Assembly (NCBI GenBank): GCA_002416505.1
Contig: DIAM01000010.1
Coordinates: forward strand, 1 to 15,136
DNA from: Gammaproteobacteria bacterium UBA5078
GTDB taxonomy: Bacteria > Pseudomonadota > Gammaproteobacteria > Pseudomonadales > Pseudohongiellaceae
Reading direction: 5' to 3'
DNA: 15,136 nucleotides
In this document: one piece after another, positions 7,075-13,819 of the stretch
How positions within the stretch are numbered: the stretch's first letter is position 1
How the letters are laid out: every line of letters begins with the position of its first letter
Program-made: the position numbers and the translations under genes
The notes under the pieces: model-generated
Seen by the model: only the letters and a program-made list of their open reading frames with translations
What the model was told of the DNA's origin: nothing
Database searches by the model: none

Positions 7075-7141
7075 TGTGGCACTTTTCACTGCGGCGGCCC
7101 TATGGTCCAGCCGCGTCCCGAAGTGTTCCCGAGGACAGCGC

Positions 7142-7732
7142 ATGAGTTTCACAGATCAAGACGAGGCGCTAATAAGCGCTGCCCTCGACGGATCTGCGCG
7201 GGCGTGGGAGAGGCTGGTCAAGCGCTACGAAACGCGGGTCTACAACTTCAGCCTACGCCTTACCGGGAATCAGACCGATGCCCTCGACCTCATGCAGGAA
7301 GTGTTTCTAGGCGTGTATCGAAACCTGCATCGCTTTCGCGGCGATGCTCAGTTCAGCACCTGGCTGTTTCGGATCGCCCACAACAAAGCCGTCGACATGA
7401 GTCGGCGCAAGTATATGGTGACCTCGCTCTCCTCAGTCGCTGGGCAAGAGCAGAGCGACGACGACGTCTTGGACCATATAGCGAACGACAATGGCGCCCA
7501 TGATCCCCAGCGTGTGCTCAGTACCACGCAGAGTAACGCCGAGATCATCGGCTGCCTCGATATCTTGAACTGGGAGCAACGGCTTGTGGTCGAGCTAAAG
7601 GTGTTTCAATCACACACCTTCGATGAGATCGCCGAGATGCAGGATATATCTGCCAACACCGCTAAGACGCGCTTCTACACCGCGCTGAAATTATTGAAGG
7701 CCCATATGGAGCAAAGCCATGAGTTGTCATGA
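7142..7732 (+). CDS. ECF-type RNA polymerase sigma factor
   Basis: This 196-residue sigma-70 family factor has only regions 2 and 4. Region 2 (about 8-90) includes AWERLVKRYETRVYNFSLRL, DALDLMQEVFLGVYRNLHRF and FSTWLFRIAHNKAVDMSRRK, the core-binding and -10-recognition segments. Region 4 (about 138-190) includes NWEQRLVVELKVFQSHTFDEIAEM and the helix-turn-helix ISANTAKTRFYTALKLL. It should redirect RNA polymerase to stress-type promoters when released from its anti-sigma factor. The start is set by GAGGA (7131-7135) six bases before the ATG; an in-frame TTG at 7055 would add a hydrophobic 29-residue leader foreign to the family. It overlaps the next gene by 14 bases. Confidence 0.92.
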   Translation: MSFTDQDEALISAALDGSARAWERLVKRYETRVYNFSLRLTGNQTDALDLMQEVFLGVYRNLHRFRGDAQFSTWLFRIAHNKAVDMSRRKYMVTSLSSVAGQEQSDDDVLDHIANDNGAHDPQRVLSTTQSNAEIIGCLDILNWEQRLVVELKVFQSHTFDEIAEMQDISANTAKTRFYTALKLLKAHMEQSHELS

Positions 7733-8402
7733 ATCCTCAAAATTAGTCCCGGATTACTTCGACGAGGCCCTGTCCTTGCAGCAACGCAAGGCTATGGAGG
7801 CGCATCTGCAAGACTGTGCCGACTGTCAGGAGGCATTGGCCGAGGCGAAGAGCATCAATGGGCAGCTGCGCCAATGGCGGGATGAACCCGTGCCACAGTG
7901 GCAGCGCGTGCCGAAACAACTGCAAGGCAGCGGTGGCTCAGCGCGGCCGCGCTTCTCGTTCTGGGGACAATGGGCGCCTCTGGCCGGCGCCTTCGTGATG
8001 GCTGTGGCCGTGCTATTCAATGTGCAAATACAGGTCCAAGACAATGGTTTTAGCATCGCCTTTGGCGGCGCTGCTGGAATCGATGCGGGGGTCATCGCCG
8101 CGCAGCTCGAGGAGTTCGAGAACGAGCAACGCGCCGCGCAGCAGCAGACTCTGCAGGTGTTGAGCGCGCAGCTCGAGGAGCGCCAGGCAGGCAATAATGC
8201 TCGTCTGCTCGAGACGGTGATCGAGCAATTCGGCGATAGCACCACGCGTAGCCTCGAGCAGGTAATGGCCTATTTCGAGTCGCAGCGGCAGCAAGACTTG
8301 CAGCTGCTGCAGACCAGTTATCAGCGCCTAGCTGACAGCGATGTCCAGACCATTCGCTCGATGCAGCAACTGGCGAATTACGTGCAGTATCAAGGCAATT
8401 AA
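7719..8402 (+). CDS. Membrane anti-sigma factor with zinc finger (zf-HC2)
   Basis: The 227-residue product begins with a ZAS-type zinc-binding anti-sigma domain: Cys3/His4 followed by His29-x3-Cys33-x2-Cys36. A single membrane segment lies at about 84-102 (WAPLAGAFVMAVAVLF). The remaining 125 residues should be periplasmic and form a long glutamine- and glutamate-rich coiled coil (about 126-228). The likely role is to hold the upstream sigma factor at the membrane and release it on an envelope or redox signal. GGAG (7708-7711) lies seven bases before the ATG inside the sigma gene, and the 14-bp overlap argues for coupled, stoichiometric synthesis. The coiled-coil sensor region is unusual in length for a small anti-sigma factor and may bind the secreted coiled-coil product of the next gene. 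Confidence 0.87.
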   Translation: MSCHESSKLVPDYFDEALSLQQRKAMEAHLQDCADCQEALAEAKSINGQLRQWRDEPVPQWQRVPKQLQGSGGSARPRFSFWGQWAPLAGAFVMAVAVLFNVQIQVQDNGFSIAFGGAAGIDAGVIAAQLEEFENEQRAAQQQTLQVLSAQLEERQAGNNARLLETVIEQFGDSTTRSLEQVMAYFESQRQQDLQLLQTSYQRLADSDVQTIRSMQQLANYVQYQGN

Positions 8403-8434
8403 CTGCAATGAGTGCGGCGCTAAGGAGTATGAAA

Positions 8435-9499
8435 ATGAAGGTAGCACAACGTCGAATATGGACTCGTCCGGCCAGCATCGCATGTCTTGCGCTGTGCGGC
8501 ATGGGTGCGGCAACTTACGGTAGTGCTCAGGAGCTTGAGTTGGACGAGATGCAGCGCAATATCGAGATTTTCTCGGGCGTGCTGCGCGAGGGCCTTGGGC
8601 TCAATAGTCGCGCGGGCATCTTTAGTCCTCTCAATGGCTCCGTGCGCGGCAGTTATTTTCTAGAGCAAGGCATCGTGCTGGAGATAGTCAGCCCGCTGGC
8701 CAGTAGTCGCAGCGCGTTCAATTGGCAGACCCTCGAGGGTTCCCTGCAGCAACTCTCTGGGCAGATATCGAGCTTCGTAAACAGTCAGACGGCGCGGGTG
8801 AACCCGCCAGACTTGGAGGCCATGCGCGAGTCCATGGCGCTGTCCTTGCGCGCCGAGACCGCGCGCGGCGCCTATACTCAATTATTAGAACAACTGCGCA
8901 GCGTCGACTTCTCTGCGGAGATCGAGAGCGCGCTGGCCAGCGCGTCGGAGTCGGCGCGTTCGCTGCATCAAATGGGCAAGATAGACGATGCGCGGCTCAA
9001 TGCCCTAATGGCAGAGGTCAGCGAGCAGCGCGCGCGCGTGAACGAGCGTATCGCCGCGCTCCAGTCGCTACGTGCGGAGGTGAACGCGGCGGCGAGCGAA
9101 GCTGACCCGAGCGATGCCAGCAGCGCGGAGCAATTTCAGGCGCTGCTCGATCAGATCGTGGCGGCCGCGGCTCCAGTGCGCGAGGCGGCAACAAGCCGTG
9201 CGCAGGAGTTGCAAGCAATGGCAGAGCAGGCCAAGCGAGAGCGAGAGCTGCAATGGCAGGGCGAGTTAGAGACATTCGAGGTGAATCTGTTCGCACTGGT
9301 TTGCAACTATGCGGCCGGGCTGCGCACCTTGCCCGAGGGCGAGCACCTCACCCTCGTGCTCAAGGGCTTGGGCGAGGAGAGTGAGAGTCGCCGCGAGGAC
9401 CGCATCCATGTGCTGAGCAAAGCCGATATGCAGCGTTGCCTGCAAGGGGAGCAAGCGTCACTAGCGTTGCGCGAGAGCGCTCGCACCTATAGCTTCTGA
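8435..9499 (+). CDS. Secreted coiled-coil protein of unknown function
   Basis: I do not recognise a named family. The 354-residue protein starts with a signal peptide: basic KVAQRR, a hydrophobic core SIACLALCGMGAATYG and probable cleavage near SAQ-E (32/33). The N-terminal globular part (about 35-110) has VLREGLGLNSRAG and a GSYFLEQGIVLEI strand pattern. An alanine- and glutamate-rich region (about 125-280) is predicted coiled coil. The C-terminal part (about 282-354) has EGEHLTLVLKGLG and two cysteines, C290 and C335, that could form a disulfide. AAGGAG (8422-8427) is seven bases before ATG 8435 but only one before ATG 8429 and downstream of ATG 8408, so 8435 is chosen. Being third in the sigma/anti-sigma operon, it may be a periplasmic signal partner or a main target. 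Confidence 0.8.
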   Translation: MKVAQRRIWTRPASIACLALCGMGAATYGSAQELELDEMQRNIEIFSGVLREGLGLNSRAGIFSPLNGSVRGSYFLEQGIVLEIVSPLASSRSAFNWQTLEGSLQQLSGQISSFVNSQTARVNPPDLEAMRESMALSLRAETARGAYTQLLEQLRSVDFSAEIESALASASESARSLHQMGKIDDARLNALMAEVSEQRARVNERIAALQSLRAEVNAAASEADPSDASSAEQFQALLDQIVAAAAPVREAATSRAQELQAMAEQAKRERELQWQGELETFEVNLFALVCNYAAGLRTLPEGEHLTLVLKGLGEESESRREDRIHVLSKADMQRCLQGEQASLALRESARTYSF

Positions 9500-9504
9500 A
9501 GCGG

Positions 9505-9527
9505 CCGGCCCTACCATGCGGGGCCGG
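9505..9527. terminator. GC hairpin between convergent genes
   Basis: CCGGCCC (9505-9511) and GGGCCGG (9521-9527) form a perfect 7-bp stem with a 9-base loop between the converging coding ends; it overlaps the last codons of the minus-strand gene. There is no T-run on either side, so bidirectional termination is only plausible. Confidence 0.4.
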
Positions 9528-10317
9528 TGATGTTCGAGTCGGCAGGCACGAATTGGCGTGCGCTATCCTCGGCTTGGTAAAGGCGTGTGATCAACAATAA
9601 TACGCCGGCAACATCTAATAAATCGCTGTCGGTTAAGGCCAGTTTGCGGCGAATCCTCTCACGGGTGATATAGGGGTTGCCGCGACTGTCGAAGTTAAAA
9701 AAATTGAAGTCCTCATCGTCATAACCCCAGTTACTAGAAATCACTTCCTGGCCGATCCTCCCGTCCAATCGTGGGAAGGGGTAGAACCAGCGTCCTCCTC
9801 GAATTCCCGCCTCATAAGTAATGATCTGCCCGGCTGGGTAGTACCATGTCTCATCCGCATAGCGCAGCCGGAAGGTGGCTACCTGACCGTTCGGCCAAAA
9901 TACCGCCTCGCCGCCATGGGTCCAGTGATAGCTCATGATGCGGCCGTTCGGATAGAAGATGCTGGTGTCTTGGCCCGCTTGGGCCATGAAAACTTGCCCG
10001 TTGGGGAAGTACCAGGCCGCGTTGTAGAGGTCCTTGGAGATGCGCACCCCGCTGCCATAGCGCGACTCATAGCGGGTATCTTGAGTCAGGATTACCGACT
10101 GGCAGACGCGGCGATTCAATTCCTGCAGGGCGTTCTGCATAGCGTTCAGCTCGGCGACGCTGTCATGGTCCGCAGGTATCAAAATATTCACAGCGACCAT
10201 CTTGGCCATGAACTCCACCGTTGCGCAGGCGGTGCTGAAATTATCCGAGCCGGTGGGCTCGGCCATGGCCTGCTGGCTCAATAGCAGCCATAACATCATT
10301 GTAGAAAATCGTTTCAT
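9511..10317 (-). CDS. Exported protein with tandem YPNG (MORN-like) repeats
   Basis: The function is unknown. The 268-residue product has a signal peptide (MKRFSTMMLWLLLSQQAMA, cleavage after about 19). After a helical segment with C31 and C72 come regularly spaced repeats: YFPNGQ (103-108), FYPNGR (121-126), FWPNGQ (140-145), YYPAGQ (159-164) and a degenerate FYPFPRLDGR (178-187). The period is 18-19 residues, each unit an aromatic-Pro-Asn-Gly turn followed by beta strands. This resembles MORN and related toxin-antitoxin-like antidote repeats, which form elongated beta meanders. The C-terminal 80 residues have acidic and aromatic NWGYDDEDFNFFNF and a helical end. The start at 10317 has AAGGAGG eight bases upstream; the longer frame to 10371 has no such site. 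It probably acts in the periplasm or at the envelope. Confidence 0.8.
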   Translation of the reverse strand: MKRFSTMMLWLLLSQQAMAEPTGSDNFSTACATVEFMAKMVAVNILIPADHDSVAELNAMQNALQELNRRVCQSVILTQDTRYESRYGSGVRISKDLYNAAWYFPNGQVFMAQAGQDTSIFYPNGRIMSYHWTHGGEAVFWPNGQVATFRLRYADETWYYPAGQIITYEAGIRGGRWFYPFPRLDGRIGQEVISSNWGYDDEDFNFFNFDSRGNPYITRERIRRKLALTDSDLLDVAGVLLLITRLYQAEDSARQFVPADSNITGPAW

Positions 10318-10425
10318 CGCTTCAACCTCCTTGAGGCTTTCGAGTGCCTTTGGGAGCATCATGGAGTCCACTAGGTGAATGCGAACTGAATAAGCGCGGG
10401 AATTTGGGGCGAGCGCGTAGGACTG

Positions 10426-10453
10426 TTGGTATCCTTGGCGTTTATCTTATAAA
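10426..10453 (+). promoter_or_regulatory. Probable promoter of the zf-TFIIB gene
   Basis: TTGGTA (10426-10431), a 16-base spacer and TATAAA (10448-10453) fit a sigma-70 promoter, leaving a leader of about 118 bases before the coding start. The rest of the 260-base gap (10318-10577) shows no ORF or strong hairpin; the divergent gene must also start within it, but I cannot place its promoter. Confidence 0.5.
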
Positions 10454-10577
10454 ATGCCTGCAGTACCTTATGTGTCGCTTGTGGAACTTCTATTAATTCC
10501 TTTGCTGGTTTAGAGTGGCACTTCGCCTAACGCCGAGAGTCCCAATAACAAATACGTAGTAGAAGAAGGAGATAAAG

Positions 10578-10964
10578 ATGGACTGTCCTAAATGTAATGC
10601 CAAGATGACAGAACGCAAAGTTGAGGTTCTGCACGGAACAGTGATAGTTGACCAGTGCACAAGTTGTCAGGGACTGTGGTTCGACAATGGCGAAGCAGAG
10701 CAGTTGAAGAAGTCTTGGATGTCAGATTTCTTGGATAATGGCGATCCGCGCATTGGTAAGACCTATAACCGCGTACGTGATATCCAGTGCCCGCGCTGTG
10801 GCAAGTCCATGGCGAAGCTGAACGACAAGCATCAGTCTCACTTGGAATTCGAGGCATGTGAAGAGCATGGTATGTTCATGGATGCCGGCGAGTTTACAGA
10901 CTACAAACACGAGACGCTCATGGATGTATTCAAGGGGCTCATTGCTCGGGTGAAGCGCCGCTAA
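10578..10964 (+). CDS. Double zf-TFIIB domain protein
   Basis: This small cytoplasmic protein has 128 residues and two copies of the zf-TFIIB (PF13453) zinc-ribbon unit. The first (about 1-45) is complete: CPKCNAKM, then CTSCQGLWFDNGE. The second (about 70-112) has CPRCGKSM, then ACEEHGMFMDAGEF, with histidine replacing the last cysteine of the CxxC pair. Each unit keeps the FD-x-GE or MD-x-GE tail. The C-terminus is basic (ARVKRR). The family is widespread but poorly understood; nucleic-acid or protein binding through zinc is expected. GGAG sits eight bases before the ATG. The stop overlaps that of the convergent rnm gene by four bases. Confidence 0.85.
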   Translation: MDCPKCNAKMTERKVEVLHGTVIVDQCTSCQGLWFDNGEAEQLKKSWMSDFLDNGDPRIGKTYNRVRDIQCPRCGKSMAKLNDKHQSHLEFEACEEHGMFMDAGEFTDYKHETLMDVFKGLIARVKRR

Positions 10965-11821
10965 GCGCCGATCGATACACTGTGTCCCGGCCATCCGGGA
11001 TGCAGCCATATCGCCCGCTGCGCGCATAGCGCGGGCAAATGCCGAAACCTTCCTACATCCATCCACTGATACTTCGGGTCATGAAAGTCCGAGCCCGTAG
11101 AAGCCCATAGATCATTCGCCTCGCACAGGCTCGCCATATAGCTCATCTTATCGGGGGCTATGTTGGAAAAACTCACCTCTATGCCTTCCCCTTGCCAGAG
11201 CGCAAATTCGCTGACCAAGCGGCGCAACTTGATATTGCTCAAGCCGTAGCGATTGGGGTGGGCTAGGATCGCGATGCCGCCGGCGTCGCGCAATGCCTGC
11301 ACCGCGACCGGAATAGCACACCACTGCGCCTGCGCGCTGAATTTGCCGCGTTGACCAAGGAAACGCTTGAAGGCGTCATCTTTGCTCTTGGCGATGCCAC
11401 GCTCCATCAGGAATTGCGCCACGTGATTGCGGCTGATGGCCGCGCAGGGCAAAGCGTCGAGATAACGCATCAGGCCCGTGTGGCCCGCCTTCTGCAGGCG
11501 CATGTCGATCGCCTGCGCGCGTTCCCTACGTAGCGCCTGTTGCCCACTGAGCAGGGCTTGCAGGGGGGCGTTGTCGATATCGATGCCGATGCCGACCACG
11601 TGAACCTCGATCCCTTCCCATAGGCAAGAGACCTCTACCCCCGGCACTAGATGAAAGTGCTCCGGCAGGCTGTCCAGGTCAACGGCGCGCAGCGCGGCGG
11701 TGGTGTCGTGATCGGTAATCGCGAGATAATCCACCTGATTGGCCAATGCCCGGGCGATCAAGTCTGCGGGCGCGAGCGCGCCGTCGGAGAAGTAGGTATG
11801 TGAGTGCAGATCGGCCAGCAT
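10961..11821 (-). CDS. rnm: PHP-domain 5'-3' exoribonuclease Rnm (RNase AM; YciV/TrpH family)
   Basis: E. coli Rnm (formerly YciV or TrpH) is a metal-dependent PHP-family nuclease that trims 5' ends of ribosomal RNAs, and this 286-residue protein aligns with it along its length. Metal-site motifs are LHSHTYFSDG (H6, H8, D13), ITDHDTT (D37, H38, D39), VPGVEVSCLWEGIEVHVVG, ILAHPNRY and STGSDFHDP. ATG 11821 is chosen because AAGGAG ends nine bases upstream; an in-frame TTG at 11848 would add nine residues without support. In E. coli the gene lies near trpE and yciO; here it is divergent from iscR. An older reading would be a phosphoesterase; the exoribonuclease function rests on family knowledge. 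Confidence 0.9.
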   Translation of the reverse strand: MLADLHSHTYFSDGALAPADLIARALANQVDYLAITDHDTTAALRAVDLDSLPEHFHLVPGVEVSCLWEGIEVHVVGIGIDIDNAPLQALLSGQQALRRERAQAIDMRLQKAGHTGLMRYLDALPCAAISRNHVAQFLMERGIAKSKDDAFKRFLGQRGKFSAQAQWCAIPVAVQALRDAGGIAILAHPNRYGLSNIKLRRLVSEFALWQGEGIEVSFSNIAPDKMSYMASLCEANDLWASTGSDFHDPKYQWMDVGRFRHLPALCAQRAIWLHPGWPGHSVSIGA

Positions 11822-11892
11822 GGGCGTGGGCTCCTTATGGGTCGGCAAGAGTAAACCCTGGGGCGATGGGAGTAAACCGGGAGTAGGCGCCT

Positions 11893-11917
11893 AAAGTTGA
11901 CTAAATCACTTAGGTAT
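11893..11917 (+). promoter_or_regulatory. IscR type 1 operator
   Basis: Compared with the E. coli type 1 IscR consensus as I remember it (ATASYYGACTRWWWYAGTCRRSTAT), this 25-bp site matches 22 positions; the core GACTAAATCA equals that of the E. coli iscR operator. It covers the -35 box of the iscR promoter, so [2Fe-2S]-IscR should repress its own transcription when Fe-S clusters are sufficient. Confidence 0.75.
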
Positions 11918-11925
11918 TTCATACT
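11897..11925 (+). promoter_or_regulatory. Promoter of iscR
   Basis: TTGACT (11897-11902), a 17-base spacer and CATACT (11920-11925) form a good sigma-70 promoter, placing the start of transcription about 30 bases before the iscR ATG. It overlaps the IscR type 1 operator. Confidence 0.75.
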
Positions 11926-11960
11926 TTCGCGCACTTAACGCCCATATGAGAGACTGGCCC

Positions 11961-12458
11961 ATGCGCTTGACCACCAAAGGCAGGTACGCTGTAACCGCGT
12001 TGCTCGATCTCGCCATTCACGGGGACAAAGGCCCAGTGAATCTGGCCGATATCTCTGCTCGGCAAGGCATCTCGCTGTCTTATCTGGAACAGCTATTCGC
12101 GAAGCTGCGGCGTAGCGAGTTGGTGTGTAGCATCCGTGGCCCGGGCGGTGGTTATCGCCTCGGTAAGAAGGCTCATGCCATCCGCATCGCGCATATCATC
12201 GATGCCGTGAACGAGTCCGTAGATGCCACCAAGTGTCAAGGCAAGGGCGATTGCCAGCAAGGCGAGACCTGCCTGACCCATCATCTTTGGCAAGATCTTA
12301 GTGAGCAGATACACGATTTCCTCGCGGGTATTAGCCTTGCAGACCTCATCGCTCGCAGCGATGTTAAGCGCATCGCCCTGCAGCAGGACCAGCGCCACGA
12401 GATGCTCTCGCATCCGGAGTTGGACGGCGCGCGCATCGCGGCCACCTTCCTGCAGTAG
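11961..12458 (+). CDS. iscR: Fe-S cluster-sensing transcriptional regulator IscR
   Basis: This Rrf2-family regulator carries a [2Fe-2S] cluster and controls Fe-S assembly genes. The 165 residues align closely with E. coli IscR: MRLTTKGRYAVTALLDLA, the winged-helix segment ISARQGISLSYLEQLFAKLR, the wing RGPGGGYRLG and VNESVDATKCQGKGDC. The cluster ligands C92, C98, C104 and H107 are all present and at the same positions as in E. coli. The start at 11961 matches the family; the frame extends five codons upstream (MRDWP), which has no homologue. A matching type 1 operator overlaps its promoter, so holo-IscR autorepression is expected. iscS follows 57 bases later with no terminator, so they form an operon. 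It may also control Fe-S genes elsewhere. Confidence 0.96.
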   Translation: MRLTTKGRYAVTALLDLAIHGDKGPVNLADISARQGISLSYLEQLFAKLRRSELVCSIRGPGGGYRLGKKAHAIRIAHIIDAVNESVDATKCQGKGDCQQGETCLTHHLWQDLSEQIHDFLAGISLADLIARSDVKRIALQQDQRHEMLSHPELDGARIAATFLQ

Positions 12459-12515
12459 GCTGCTTGCGTCCCGCACCTCAGGGGCGGTTCAACGCTTTCG
12501 TGCCCAGGAGTACAC

Positions 12516-13676
12516 ATGCACAACCCTATCTATCTAGACTATGCCGCGACAACACCAGTGGACCCACTGGTGGCCGAGCGCATGGCCGCGTGCCTTACCC
12601 TCGACGGTAATTTCGGCAACCCCGCATCGCGCTCCCATTTAATAGGCTGGAAGGCCGAAGAGGCGGTGGAGGAGGCGCGTCGGCAGGTGGCCGATCTCGT
12701 CCACTGCGACCCGCGCGAGATAGTCTGGACCTCAGGTGCAACCGAGTCGGATAACCTCGCCATCAAGGGCGCGGCTCATAGTCAGCGCACCCGTGGCAGC
12801 CATCTCATCACCTCGAGTATCGAACACAAGGCGGTGCTCGATACCTTCGCGCATCTGCAAGGCGAGGGCTTCGAGGTCACCTACCTCGCTCCCGATGCAA
12901 GCGGCATTGTTAGCCCCGCGAGCGTCGAGGCGGCGTTACGCCCAGACACCACACTGGTGTCGCTTATGCACGTCAATAACGAGCTGGGCAGCGTCAATGA
13001 TATCGCCGCGATAGGGGCACTCACTAGGCCGCGCGAGATTCTATTCCATGTCGACGCCGCGCAGAGCGCCGGTAAACTGGCCATCGATCTGTCGGCGCTG
13101 CAGGTCGACCTGATGTCGTTTTCCGCACATAAAGTATATGGTCCTAAGGGCATGGGGGCGTTGTATGTGTGTCGCAATCCCCGGGCGGTGATTGAGGCGC
13201 AGATGCATGGCGGTGGGCATGAGCGCGGCATGCGTTCGGGCACATTAGCGACTCATCAGATCGTTGGCATGGGCAGTGCTTTCGCGCTCGCGGCCCAGCA
13301 CATGGCGGAAGAGTCTCAGCGCCTCCTAGCCTTGCGCAAGCGCCTGCTCGATGGGCTCGCGCCTCTGGGTGGGGTCACGCTCAATGGACATCCCGTGAAC
13401 ACTGCGCCGGGGATTGTGAATCTCGCTTTCGCAGGCGTAGACGGGGAGTCCTTGCTCCTGTCGCTGCGCGAGATCGCGGTCTCCTCCGGCTCGGCCTGCA
13501 CCTCGGCGACGATGGAGCCGTCCTATGTATTGCGGGGTATCGGCCTGGCCGACGATCTCGCGCAGAGTTCGCTGCGCCTGTCGATGGGGCGTTTTAGCAG
13601 CGAGCGAGATATCGATGCCGCCATCGCGAGTCTGAGCAAGGCAGTGCTCGCTCTGCGCGCACACGCCACAGTCTGA
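12516..13676 (+). CDS. iscS: Cysteine desulfurase IscS, short C-terminus
   Basis: This pyridoxal phosphate enzyme takes sulfur from cysteine as a persulfide and passes it on for Fe-S clusters and tRNA thiolation. Key residues fall at the same numbers as in E. coli IscS: H104 (SIEHKAV), the PLP lysine K206 (SFSAHKVYGPKG) and the persulfide cysteine C328 in the flexible loop SSGSACTSATMEPSYVLRGIG, marking group I. AGGAG lies five bases before the ATG. The protein ends at 386 residues (LALRAHATV), where E. coli IscS has about 18 more including the C-terminal tail needed for docking IscU. No tail remnant appears in the other two frames past the stop. No iscU follows. It may mainly supply TusA/ThiI-type acceptors, or be rewired to other scaffolds. 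Confidence 0.94.
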   Translation: MHNPIYLDYAATTPVDPLVAERMAACLTLDGNFGNPASRSHLIGWKAEEAVEEARRQVADLVHCDPREIVWTSGATESDNLAIKGAAHSQRTRGSHLITSSIEHKAVLDTFAHLQGEGFEVTYLAPDASGIVSPASVEAALRPDTTLVSLMHVNNELGSVNDIAAIGALTRPREILFHVDAAQSAGKLAIDLSALQVDLMSFSAHKVYGPKGMGALYVCRNPRAVIEAQMHGGGHERGMRSGTLATHQIVGMGSAFALAAQHMAEESQRLLALRKRLLDGLAPLGGVTLNGHPVNTAPGIVNLAFAGVDGESLLLSLREIAVSSGSACTSATMEPSYVLRGIGLADDLAQSSLRLSMGRFSSERDIDAAIASLSKAVLALRAHATV

Positions 13677-13819
13677 AGACTCCTGTCCTGTAACAATCCT
13701 GCACTCCCTGCGTCCACTTGATAGCGACTGCGATTAGCTGTTTTGCGTGCCCGGCGCGCAGCGCGTGTCGAAGCGGAACGAGAGTTTCATAATTGGAAGT
13801 TGATCGGGAGTTAGTGCAG

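Noticed and set aside
7055..7141. Hydrophobic leader on the sigma factor from TTG 7055 (looks like a signal or membrane segment)
   Set aside because: Sigma factors are cytoplasmic; the ATG at 7142 has GAGGA at six bases, and the upstream stretch coincides with the putative promoter.
8408..8434. Earlier starts (8408, 8429) of the secreted coiled-coil gene
   Set aside because: AAGGAG at 8422-8427 is downstream of 8408 and one base from 8429; 8435 has ideal spacing and gives a normal signal peptide.
13677..13819. Possible remnant of iscU or of the IscS tail after the iscS stop
   Set aside because: Reading all three plus frames I see no IscU motif and no tail-like segment; the region appears non-coding.
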